From: GCA-2730975 sp937893275
GTDB lineage: Bacteria; Verrucomicrobiota; Verrucomicrobiia; Opitutales; Seribacteraceae
Direction: 5' to 3'
NCBI GenBank assembly: GCA_963968595.1
Contig: CAXAHJ010000008.1
Location: forward strand, 10,142 to 74,141
DNA: 64,000 nt
Within the stretch, counting starts at the first letter, position 1, and the number at the start of each line of letters is the position of its first letter. Made by a program: the position numbers and the translations under genes. Positions 7,986 through 15,250 of this stretch are shown here, one piece after another. The notes under the pieces were generated by a model that was given only the letters and a program-made list of their open reading frames with translations, made no database searches and was not told where the DNA came from.

Positions 7986-8549
7986 CTAGGTTGGGGTGGG
8001 GTTGGCGATACGGACTCCTCCTTTTTTATCCATGGGCAGGACTTTACAGATTTTACAGCGTTCGGGACCGGTAATGAAACGTTTTGCATTACCTTCGGTG
8101 TCTGTTTTTCGCAAAAGGCCCGATCGGGAGGAAATCTCGATGCACTCGAGAAGGTCTTTGCCGTTGTATCCGTGTTCGTGGGACGAAGTGAGAAGACCAT
8201 CGGGGTGGAGGAAGTTTACTATGCGACCGTACCTTAAGTGATCGACGTAAACCTTGCAAATAACGTCACCGATACGGAACGAGCATTTTTTTTCGAACTT
8301 TGATTTGTCAAGGAGTTTGCACTGGTTTTCGGTTAGTCGGAATCGCTTATAATGAGCGAAGTCTCCACGTCGGATTGGTTCCAGGTTATGCGGGTTGAGC
8401 TGAATGAGTTCGAAGGACCGTTTGCGACCTTCTCTAATTAAGATTATCTCCCCAATTCGTACTCGACCGTTTGCGGGAGCGATTTCCTCTACGATTTCGC
8501 CTACCGAAAGGACATTTTTTTTCTTAAGGCGTTTAGTGAGTGAAACCAT
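7986..8549 (-). CDS. hypothetical protein, probably translated from a leaderless mRNA
   Basis: This is a 187-residue basic protein (many Lys and Arg) of no recognised family. The N-terminus is Lys-rich (LTKRLKKKN), followed by beta-like segments with 'VGEIVEEI' and 'IGEIILI' and a region rich in His, Arg and Tyr. Near the C-terminus are 'CKICK' and an earlier Cys/Glu stretch. It has no signal peptide or membrane helix, so it is cytoplasmic and could bind nucleic acid (a guess from charge). A consensus promoter ends five bases before the ATG, so translation should begin at or next to the transcript's first base. It lies head-to-head with the lipoprotein gene at 8657 and just after the tRNA. 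Confidence 0.65.
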   Translation of the reverse strand: MVSLTKRLKKKNVLSVGEIVEEIAPANGRVRIGEIILIREGRKRSFELIQLNPHNLEPIRRGDFAHYKRFRLTENQCKLLDKSKFEKKCSFRIGDVICKVYVDHLRYGRIVNFLHPDGLLTSSHEHGYNGKDLLECIEISSRSGLLRKTDTEGNAKRFITGPERCKICKVLPMDKKGGVRIANPTPT

Positions 8550-8554
8550 TATCC

Positions 8555-8583
8555 ATTATACACTTACATCACTGGAAAGTCAA
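8555..8583 (-). promoter_or_regulatory. consensus sigma-70 promoter giving a leaderless transcript
   Basis: On the minus strand TTGACT (8583-8578), a 17-base spacer, and TATAAT (8560-8555) are followed by only five bases before the ATG at 8549. The expected start site falls on or next to that ATG, leaving no room for a ribosome binding site. This is the best-matching promoter in the window. Confidence 0.8.
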
Positions 8584-8620
8584 TCGGGGCAAACAGTAAA
8601 ATGAGGCTCGCAATGGCTGT

Positions 8621-8649
8621 TTGGAGTTCTATTGTTGAGTACATATTTT
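8621..8649 (+). promoter_or_regulatory. promoter for the 8657 lipoprotein gene, near-leaderless
   Basis: TTGGAG (8621-8626), a 17-base spacer, and TATTTT (8644-8649) are followed by seven bases and then the ATG at 8657. The predicted start site is within a base or two of the start codon. No Shine-Dalgarno sequence is present in the seven bases. Confidence 0.5.
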
Positions 8650-8656
8650 TCCTCTA

Positions 8657-9118
8657 ATGAATCCCGCCTTAACGATACCTTTTTTTTGTCTCTTGGTTTG
8701 CAGTGTTTTGTTCGGATGTAACGGCAACCGGTTCTCTTCCGAAAATGAGGATCGGGAATCCGGTCTTTTGAGGGATGGTCAAAGTTCTTCTAAATCCGAA
8801 CCAGTTTTGAGAAAGGGGAATTTGGATTTTTTTGTTTTGGGCAGGAATGGATTGGAGATCGAAACTTTGTTTGGAGTTCCCTATGAAAAGGTCTCCGAGG
8901 ATGGCAACTTAGTGGTTTGGAGGTATCGTCGGGCCGTATTCGACGAAGCGACGAGCATTACCTATGGTTGGAGCCGCCTAACCTTGAAGTTTGCCCGTGG
9001 CCTTTGTTCGAAGGTTTCCGTGGATTTGGAGCATCCTCCCATTCCTGTTGACGAGAATACTGAGGTGAATCGCAGTTCGGGTTCTTCTGCGTTACCTCTT
9101 TTTCGCAAGTTTCAGTAG
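8657..9118 (+). CDS. small lipoprotein of unknown function
   Basis: This 153-residue protein has a type II signal peptide: hydrophobic residues 5-19 and the lipobox LFGC, lipidated Cys at about 21. The mature part has an acidic linker and then a compact domain with 'LETLFGVPYEKVSEDGNLVVWRY' character (about 75-100). It resembles the small BamE/SmpA-type 'G.p...' pattern where a Gly-Val-Pro is followed by a Trp-Tyr strand; this resemblance is weak. It is probably anchored in the outer membrane facing the periplasm. The gene is followed by a bidirectional terminator at 9217. Confidence 0.7.
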   Translation: MNPALTIPFFCLLVCSVLFGCNGNRFSSENEDRESGLLRDGQSSSKSEPVLRKGNLDFFVLGRNGLEIETLFGVPYEKVSEDGNLVVWRYRRAVFDEATSITYGWSRLTLKFARGLCSKVSVDLEHPPIPVDENTEVNRSSGSSALPLFRKFQ

Positions 9119-9208
9119 ATTCTTCCAAGATCTGCCTTTCTTGTCTGAATTATCACGTTTTACTTCGAGGCAAGTTTATTGCTTAGCAATGACATGCGTG
9201 TCTTTACC

Positions 9209-9244
9209 AAAGAAAACGCCAGGAGTAAAATCCTGGCGCTTTCT
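9209..9244. terminator. bidirectional intrinsic terminator
   Basis: An 8-bp perfect stem, CGCCAGGA (9217-9224) and TCCTGGCG (9231-9238), has a GTAAAA loop. On the minus strand it is followed by TTTTCTTT; on the plus strand by CTTTCT. It separates the convergent lipoprotein genes ending at 9118 (plus) and 9352 (minus) and can serve both. The rest of this 233-base gap holds nothing recognisable. Confidence 0.8.
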
Positions 9245-9351
9245 GGCTTAGAAAAACAAACTAGACTGAAACAAACTGACTTTCGTCAATACTAGAGACT
9301 AGTGTTTTGTTCATCCGTTCAAAAAAAAATAGAAAATCTTAAGCGGCGCAT

Positions 9352-9804
9352 TTAGGGAAGGCGCAGAATCGCGATACCTTCGTTTTCCGAGGGTTCCTTT
9401 AGAGAGCGACCCTCATGATCCAGCACTCTAAGGGCCTTGCCGTTTGATGAAGTGATGGAGATGGATCCTTGCTTGGCAACCGGTAGACGTTCACCTTTAC
9501 GCAAGTTTTGCCATTGTAATTCCACTCCTTGGGCATTCTGTACCAATATCCACACGTCTCCAAGAGCTTCAAGTGTAACAACACTCTTTTTATCGGAACT
9601 TTGGGTTGTTCCGGGCACCAGTGCTTGCGTGCTTGGTGACACCTGATTGCTTGTGGGTGAAAACAAGTTTGGATGAGGGGGCGGAGCGTTCGGGGGGGGG
9701 GGGGCAGGTCCACCGCAAGACGCAGAAAATAAAACCAACACACCAGTTAGATGTAGATTTACTTTCTGGAAAATATGATAGGATGATCGAGTCATCACAA
9801 ACAT
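9352..9804 (-). CDS. lipoprotein with Pro-rich linker encoded across a G13 tract and a RodZ-like C-terminal domain
   Basis: The protein has about 150 residues. ATG 9804 (or 9795) leads into a hydrophobic stretch and the lipobox FSASC, so it is a lipoprotein. The mature N-terminus is Pro-rich (CGGPAPPPP). The C-terminal 75 residues (VTLEALGDVWILVQNAQG through IAILRLP) resemble the DUF4115 domain found at the end of RodZ-like proteins: a short beta-sandwich with 'W+.V.n..G......LrkGe...v' spacing. The Pro codons lie on a run of 13 identical bases (9692-9704), so a one-base slip would frameshift the gene right after the lipobox. The annotated frame remains open through the conserved domain, so this copy is ON. 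Confidence 0.65.
   Translation of the reverse strand: MFVMTRSSYHIFQKVNLHLTGVLVLFSASCGGPAPPPPNAPPPHPNLFSPTSNQVSPSTQALVPGTTQSSDKKSVVTLEALGDVWILVQNAQGVELQWQNLRKGERLPVAKQGSISITSSNGKALRVLDHEGRSLKEPSENEGIAILRLP
9692..9704. repeat. homopolymer tract of 13 G (plus strand) inside a lipoprotein gene
   Basis: Thirteen consecutive G residues (C on the coding strand) encode the proline run just after the lipid-attachment cysteine of the gene at 9352-9804. Runs this long are rare in a genome of ordinary GC content and are classic sites of slipped-strand mispairing. They are also a common site of sequencing indels. Confidence 0.9.
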
Positions 9805-9904
9805 GGTCTGAAACTTTTGCTGTGTACGGCAACAATAATGGGCAATGGACACTCTCTGCATAGAGAGGTTCTTCGCGGGCTCAACAACAAAATCATTAGT
9901 TTTT

Positions 9905-9939
9905 CCAGTTGGCGGGCTTTTGTAGAAAACCCCAACTGG
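9905..9939. repeat. inverted repeat (8-bp arms) between two minus-strand genes
   Basis: CCAGTTGG (9905-9912) and CCAACTGG (9932-9939) can pair around a 19-base loop. The repeat lies downstream of the small gene that ends at 10003 and upstream of the lipoprotein gene at 9804. There is no T tract on the minus strand, so a terminator is not certain. Confidence 0.35.
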
Positions 9940-10002
9940 AATCGGCTCTCAATCTTGGGTCGTATTTTATACAGCACGTAGCTGATTCAGCTGGGTTCCA
10001 AG

Positions 10003-10257
10003 TTATTGGTCGGATGCTTCCGGTACGGTAACTTTCTGCGGAATATTAGTCCAGTATTCCGACCATCGATTCCATTCTGAAAAATCTAAAACTTCGGGTA
10101 TGGGTTGAAGTTCTCGACAGGAATAAGCGAACATTTCCAAGGCTTGTTCTGCAGAGGTGGCCATGAAATATTTTACCACTGGCATGATGTTTCCTGCAGT
10201 TTGGTATCGGACTCGATATTGAATGGGGTCGGGCTCTGTCTGGCGTTTTTTCTTCAT
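10003..10257 (-). CDS. small hypothetical protein
   Basis: This 84-residue cytoplasmic protein has a basic start (MKKKRQ). It contains 'IQYRVRYQTAGNIMPVVKYFMATSAEQALEMF'-type residues at about 12-44, which look like a small alpha/beta domain similar in outline to single-domain proteins that carry a 'YRV.Y......F.A.sa.eAl' pattern. I cannot name a family. It has its own possible -10 (TATAAT on the minus strand, 10306-10301) but a poor -35. A short inverted repeat (TTAAGTT at 10261-10267 and AACTTAA at 10277-10283) covers part of the AAGG just upstream of its ATG. Confidence 0.6.
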   Translation of the reverse strand: MKKKRQTEPDPIQYRVRYQTAGNIMPVVKYFMATSAEQALEMFAYSCRELQPIPEVLDFSEWNRWSEYWTNIPQKVTVPEASDQ

Positions 10258-10260
10258 GCC

Positions 10261-10283
10261 TTAAGTTTTCATTGTTAACTTAA
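10261..10283 (-). promoter_or_regulatory. leader hairpin overlapping the ribosome binding site of the 84-residue gene
   Basis: The arms TTAAGTT and AACTTAA (7 bp, 9-base loop) lie three bases upstream of the ATG at 10257. On the mRNA the proximal arm runs into the AAGG that would serve as the ribosome binding site. The hairpin is AT-rich and weak, so any effect on translation is uncertain. Confidence 0.3.
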
Positions 10284-10314
10284 AGCAAGATAAGCCGGCT
10301 ATTATATGAAATGC

Positions 10315-10345
10315 AAATCGGAGGGAGTTAAATCCGATTTTTTTT
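10315..10345. terminator. intrinsic terminator closing the seven-gene MoxR operon
   Basis: The stem AAATCGGA (10315-10322) / TCCGATTT (10333-10340) has a 10-base loop. It lies nine bases beyond the stop codon of the giant WD40/FGE gene. Eight T residues follow on the plus strand; on the minus strand the stem's own TTT is followed by GCATTT. It sits between the operon end and the next gene's -10, as expected for a boundary. Confidence 0.65.
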
Positions 10346-10353
10346 CGCAGAGG

Positions 10354-13300
10354 TTAGCGAGGGGGAGAGGAGTTGAACCAAGAACGTATAAGATCGGCGT
10401 TAGGCAATAGATCAGAATTGGCGCTATCGGATTGCGGGAAGGCGGGATAAGCAAGAATTTGTCCGGTAGCTAGTCGACCGGTGGCGAATAACCCGTCGGG
10501 AGAGAAAGCACAGGCCTCGAAGGGTGCGGACAACTTGTCGGCAAGATTGGCTTCCAGTTTTCCCGTTTCGGCACGCCATAGTCTCAATGCACCGTCGGTA
10601 GTGGTTAGGATCCATGCATTGTCCGGTGATTGCGAACAACCCGGGGGCAGGGTGTCGCCGTCCATTTTTTGTCCGTGCTTGCGGAGAAAAGCTTCCAGTG
10701 TGGAAGGAAGGAAGGAAGGGGAGGCGTTATGCCGAGCAAGATCGAAGTAGTAATCCGGAGAACTGGTAAGAGAACCGTCTTTTTCAACGATTCTTATAGC
10801 TTCTGATTGTGGAATAGTTCGAATGGAGCAAAGGCCCTCTTGCGTAACAACAAGTATGCGATTTCCTTCGGGAGAATAATGTAAATCCGCTAATTCTCTT
10901 CCCGGAAGAGTAATCCTATTGTAGGTGAGTCCGGTGGAAGTTTCGCAAAAAAGAATGCGACCGGATCGACAGGCTACCGATACACCTTGGCCATCGCGTG
11001 CGAAACGAGCGGTTACAACATTTTCAAGTTCTACCTGAAAGTGAAGAAGAAAGGCACCGTCCGCACTGCCCCAAAGGGCGGGAGGAGCACCTGGTCCGGA
11101 TGTGAGAACGCGAGTTCCGTCGGGAGAAAAATCGATATTGTCGAATCGTGCGGAATGTCCTTCAAGGAAGACGGGTTTACTTTCAGCTTCGCGTGTTCGT
11201 ATTACGGCTTTACCCGCTAGTTCGCACGATGCCATAAGATTCTTTTTTGGGGAGAAAGCGACTGTAGTTACGGAAGATTTGTGATCCGAGAAGGAGGCAA
11301 TCTTTACGCCTTCTGCAAGGGATACGAGGTGTGTGGAGCCATCACTGCAACCTGCGAAGAAAAGCTTGCCGTCGGGGGATGCCGCCAATGCGGTTACCGC
11401 TGCTGGTAATTTTTGACCTACATTGCGTGGCGGTCTTCCCGCGAGATCGGAAAGATAGAGTTCACCCTTTGCGTTTCCGGTTAAGATGAGATCCGTTTTC
11501 GGTACACTGACTGCACACGCTCCGGGAAGCTTTTCGGGACTACCTAATAGAAACGAGCCTGCCGGAATCGGCATTAGACGAAGTGCGAGTTCCTGCACGA
11601 GGTGAGGCTTTTCAACCAGTACCTTTGTGGCATTCGCTTCCGGAGAGAGATCAGGGGCGAGGGCGACTCGAAAACCTCGGTCGTCTCTCTTGACTCCAGG
11701 ATCGTTTGCTCCGCGATAAGCCGCCCGGCAACGGTTGAAGCCGACATTGAAAGAACCGCCGCGCAGGGAGCGCCAGCGTCCCTCGGTTATAAAGGGGTCC
11801 ACTGCACCCGGTATTCGGCTCTTGAGCATGTTTTGTTTGTTTAACTCGACGTGATCGAGGCACCATTCCCAGAGGTTGCCGTGCATGTCGTGAAGACCGT
11901 ACGCATTGGCATCTTTCTCTCCGCCGGCATGGGGAGCATTATTTGAATTTTCCGAAAACCAAGCTATTTGGGCAAGGTGTTCGGAATAGGCGGTGTCGTC
12001 GTTAGGTATGGAAGTGATGGAAGATCCGGCAAAAGGACCGTTTGTCCCCGCCCGGCAGGCGTACTCCCACTCGGCTTCAGTCGGGAGGCGGTATACATAG
12101 CCGTTTGCAGGAGGAAACTTTTTGTTGAGAATTTTGCAGTATTCGGTGGCGTCGAACCAGGATGTCTTTTCGACGGGAAACTTTGGAGATTTCCGAGTGC
12201 TTGGGTTTTCTCCTACGAGTTTCTCGTATTGTTCTTGGGTGACTTCGAACTGTCCTAGCCAGAAATCCCTTGAAATCGTTGTGAAGCGTTGAGTTTCGTT
12301 GGGGAAACGGCCAAGTTCGCCGTGCAGGCTTTCGCTTCCATTTATTTTGCCCGAAGCGAGACGGGCGTGCCCATTCCACAGACCAAAGGTGGCATCCTTG
12401 CCAACGGTCAGAATCGTTTCGGAATCCTCTGCGAAGCCGGCACCGGCGAGACCCGATTCGGGGTGGGGCGCAAAGCTGAGGATTTCGCTACTCGAAAGAG
12501 CTTTTGCGTGAAAGGCGAGGCGCCCCCATAACCATCCCCTCATGGCCGGGTTCGTTTTTTGTAGAATCTGATTGGCGGTTTCAAGGTTGCGGGACTCGAG
12601 TGCCCGTCGAGCCAAACGCAGTTGGGCCAAGTATTTTTCAAGTTCGAGTAAATGTATGTTGCAGGCCAGTCTTCGGACGCGAGACATAGAGATTTCTACC
12701 ATTCCAAAATTGGGGTTTTCCCCTTTGGCCATACCATCCCGAATGGCCGTAAGGTTTAGAGCTAGGTTTCCTGACGAGCCTGTTAGCCAAATACGTTCGG
12801 ACGCCGTTTGTGTGGTTAATCCGTCTGTTTGAGGGAAGTATATGGAGCGAATTCTATCCACGGGTGTCTTGAAGGTCCCTCGCTTTGTTTTCAGTTGGAG
12901 GTTTCCATCGACTAAAGCGCCAATTTCGGATGCGGTGGAATCTCCGTTGACCAAGGTTACGCGAGTGGTTGCTTTCTCTTCCGGAGAGGGTTCTTCGACT
13001 GGAGTATAGTCGCCCTCCCAACCGGAAATTGAGGTTTCATTTAGACGAAGGAAGGAGCTGCCGCCTTGGTTGTAGAACGATACGGTGTTACCCATGGGAA
13101 TGAATTCCTCATCTCCGTCTTTCCAGCTGGCCATTTTTCGGTCGTTTAGCCAAACGGCGAATTCCTTAGTCTTGCGATTTCCATAAATGCGAAAGTGGCC
13201 CGATTTCAAGCTCAGTAAATCTTTAATAACCGCCGAACCAATGGTCTCCCGAGTGAGCTGCCCCTTTTTCCGCTTGGCCGCTTGTAGGTTCAACCTGTTG

Positions 13301-14253
13301 TTGGAAAAAGAAAAGTCGTACCCTATGCTTCCATAGCTACTGGAACGAGAAGCGGACTGATTATCGGAAAACATCTGCACGCGGAAATAAAAAGAGCGTT
13401 CCCAACGAGCTTCAAATTCTATTTCTATAGCATTTTTTTCAGGGAGAACCCGACTTAGACTTCCTGATGCAGTCGCAACCAGTCCGCCACCCTCGTATCT
13501 CCAAGCGTTTTTGCTGCTTGGTTTCCAACCGGAAAATCCGTACGAGGCATCGTACAGGGTTTCGTGACTTGGAGGCAATAGGATGATCGAGGTGATTTTT
13601 TCTCTTGGTGTTGCCAACACTCCAGCAAAGTCGGTTTCCACGGCTACGGTCTTTGCATCGACTTTGGTCAGGTGCCCTCTTAATCGATCTCCGTTGGTGA
13701 ATTTCAGCAACACTTTGGTCCCTTTTTCGTCGGATGGTTTTTTTTCAGGCGCGGTACGCGGGGCAAGTTCGATCGAGTCGACTGCGGAAAAGCGAAAAGA
13801 CAGCGGATTGGCGGCCGATTCGTTCTCCCATTGGAGAAAACGATTGCCTGTTAGCTCAATCAATTGCCCTCTGATTTGTGAACCGTCGAAGAGTCGGAGG
13901 AGGTCCGATGAGTCTATGTTTTCGGAGATGTCCTCAGTTTTGTTAGATACAGTGCTTGGGTTCCACGAAATATTTGGTGCTTCAACCATCCTAATGCGTT
14001 CTCCATTTCTTTCAATCAAGACTTGGGCTTTTGCCTGAACTTGGACTGCTTGTGGTTTGACATTGAGTTGGATTCGAACGGCTTGGGCTTCCGCTTTTGC
14101 ATCGGGGGGAGCGTCGACTTTCAACTCGATGATCGTCTTGGCTTCTGCCTGTAGCTGTAGTTTCGTAGCAACTTTAACTTCTTGACCTGATGCAGTCGAG
14201 AAACTCGCAGTCAGCAGAACTATTCCTGCCAGAGTTGTAGATAATGTCGTCAT
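10354..14253 (-). CDS. secreted WD40 repeat protein with an inserted, circularly permuted FGE-sulfatase domain
   Basis: This is a 1299-residue protein. ATG 14253 overlaps the upstream stop as ATGA and gives a clean signal peptide (MTTLSTTLAGIVLLTASFSTASG). Small beta-domains with 'L.nGD.l.G.l' starts occur near 85-135, 190-240 and 450-495, and a LamG/DUF1080-like domain lies around 250-420. WD40 repeats begin near 595, are interrupted by an FGE-sulfatase (SUMF1-like) domain (about 640-900), and resume to the end. The FGE core runs DFWLGQFEVTQ, RLPTEAEWEYACRAG, GNLWEWCLD, RGGSF and RGFRVAL. However, the family's normal N-terminal piece (LMPIPAGSFLLGSP) appears after the core at about 895-908. 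The paired catalytic cysteines of true FGE, which follow RGGSF, are missing, so it is probably a binding module. It is the last gene of the MoxR operon. Confidence 0.88.
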   Translation of the reverse strand: MTTLSTTLAGIVLLTASFSTASGQEVKVATKLQLQAEAKTIIELKVDAPPDAKAEAQAVRIQLNVKPQAVQVQAKAQVLIERNGERIRMVEAPNISWNPSTVSNKTEDISENIDSSDLLRLFDGSQIRGQLIELTGNRFLQWENESAANPLSFRFSAVDSIELAPRTAPEKKPSDEKGTKVLLKFTNGDRLRGHLTKVDAKTVAVETDFAGVLATPREKITSIILLPPSHETLYDASYGFSGWKPSSKNAWRYEGGGLVATASGSLSRVLPEKNAIEIEFEARWERSFYFRVQMFSDNQSASRSSSYGSIGYDFSFSNNRLNLQAAKRKKGQLTRETIGSAVIKDLLSLKSGHFRIYGNRKTKEFAVWLNDRKMASWKDGDEEFIPMGNTVSFYNQGGSSFLRLNETSISGWEGDYTPVEEPSPEEKATTRVTLVNGDSTASEIGALVDGNLQLKTKRGTFKTPVDRIRSIYFPQTDGLTTQTASERIWLTGSSGNLALNLTAIRDGMAKGENPNFGMVEISMSRVRRLACNIHLLELEKYLAQLRLARRALESRNLETANQILQKTNPAMRGWLWGRLAFHAKALSSSEILSFAPHPESGLAGAGFAEDSETILTVGKDATFGLWNGHARLASGKINGSESLHGELGRFPNETQRFTTISRDFWLGQFEVTQEQYEKLVGENPSTRKSPKFPVEKTSWFDATEYCKILNKKFPPANGYVYRLPTEAEWEYACRAGTNGPFAGSSITSIPNDDTAYSEHLAQIAWFSENSNNAPHAGGEKDANAYGLHDMHGNLWEWCLDHVELNKQNMLKSRIPGAVDPFITEGRWRSLRGGSFNVGFNRCRAAYRGANDPGVKRDDRGFRVALAPDLSPEANATKVLVEKPHLVQELALRLMPIPAGSFLLGSPEKLPGACAVSVPKTDLILTGNAKGELYLSDLAGRPPRNVGQKLPAAVTALAASPDGKLFFAGCSDGSTHLVSLAEGVKIASFSDHKSSVTTVAFSPKKNLMASCELAGKAVIRTREAESKPVFLEGHSARFDNIDFSPDGTRVLTSGPGAPPALWGSADGAFLLHFQVELENVVTARFARDGQGVSVACRSGRILFCETSTGLTYNRITLPGRELADLHYSPEGNRILVVTQEGLCSIRTIPQSEAIRIVEKDGSLTSSPDYYFDLARHNASPSFLPSTLEAFLRKHGQKMDGDTLPPGCSQSPDNAWILTTTDGALRLWRAETGKLEANLADKLSAPFEACAFSPDGLFATGRLATGQILAYPAFPQSDSANSDLLPNADLIRSWFNSSPPR

Positions 14254-15245
14254 CTTTCGTAAATCGGTAGGTATCTGTAGTTGAGCGCTAGGGATAGTAG
14301 AGCAGCAGAAGTGGAGAAGGCTTTTCCGTAATTTCCGTTCCAACTGCCGTCGTCGGATTGGGTGGCAAGAAGTCGTTTTACGTTTTTGGAATTCCAGACC
14401 CGCCAGAGAGAGGAGTCTGCTCGGAAGACTGCTTGGGATGTGTAGTATAGGCTATAGAACTTGTGGCCTTGGCCGTCATGCGCGGCATTTCCCATTAGGT
14501 ATTTAACGGACTGTTTGTAAGCTTTTGAATCGGTGTCCTTGGATAGGGCTAGAACGAGGCAACCTATGGCTGAGCGGGGTTGGTTCGGTCCACTCTTCGA
14601 TGTATAGCCGAAACCACCGCTCGAGTCTTGGCAAGAGATGAAAAATTCAATCGCCTTTTCAATTGCCGATTCGGGTACGGATAGTCCGGCGTTCCTCGCG
14701 GCAAACAAAGCTACCATCTGGGCTCCGGAAACTGTGGTGTCTGCATCCTTACTTTCAGGACCGTATCGCCAAGCGCCCTTTGTATTGCCTTTCTGTGATC
14801 CCAATATCAGAGAGGTTGCCTTCTGTAGCGCGGGACCCAGTCGGAGGTCGTTGGTTATGCCATAGGCTTCCGCCAAGGCGAGTGTTGCGAATCCGTGATT
14901 GTACATGGATGAGCCAATATAGCCAGTTTTTTTGTCTTGGCGGGCAAGGATGTAGTCCAGGGAACGTTTTACAGTTATTCGATAGGGGCCGAATTCTGGA
15001 TCATCTCCACGGGCGAGTAAAGCCAAGGTTGCCATACCCACGACCCCTGCTTCGGAACCGTAGGAATTATCGGACCAGTTGCCACCGTCGGTTTGGCTCT
15101 TGGCAAGGTATCCCAGACCTTGTTTGTACATCCGGTCGATTTGTCGTACAAGATCGTCGTTGGCTTCCTCGAACAATTTCTGCGCCCAGAGGGTGTTGCA
15201 GGAAAGAACAGCCAAGAATAAAACTTGGGCAAGAAGGCTTTTCAC
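14250..15245 (-). CDS. exported squalene-cyclase-like (prenyltransferase/squalene oxidase repeat) protein
   Basis: This 331-residue protein has a signal peptide (residues 1-21, ending LWA/Q) and repeats of the alpha6-alpha6 barrel type: QTDGGNW, 'GSEAGVVGMATLALLARG', 'QDKKTGYIG', 'CQDSSGGFGYTS' and 'QSDDGSWNG'. The 'QxxxGgw/f' motifs define the squalene-cyclase/prenyltransferase repeat superfamily. The DXDD catalytic motif of real hopene cyclases is absent. With export and the operon context, a scaffold or substrate-binding role is more likely than terpene cyclisation. It starts five bases after the DUF4175 gene and overlaps the WD40/FGE gene by four. Confidence 0.88.
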   Translation of the reverse strand: MKSLLAQVLFLAVLSCNTLWAQKLFEEANDDLVRQIDRMYKQGLGYLAKSQTDGGNWSDNSYGSEAGVVGMATLALLARGDDPEFGPYRITVKRSLDYILARQDKKTGYIGSSMYNHGFATLALAEAYGITNDLRLGPALQKATSLILGSQKGNTKGAWRYGPESKDADTTVSGAQMVALFAARNAGLSVPESAIEKAIEFFISCQDSSGGFGYTSKSGPNQPRSAIGCLVLALSKDTDSKAYKQSVKYLMGNAAHDGQGHKFYSLYYTSQAVFRADSSLWRVWNSKNVKRLLATQSDDGSWNGNYGKAFSTSAALLSLALNYRYLPIYER

Positions 15246-15250
15246 GATTA

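Noticed and set aside
7868..8549. tRNA-Ser as an attachment site for an integrated element
   Set aside because: No integrase and no repeat of the tRNA 3' end was found within the window.
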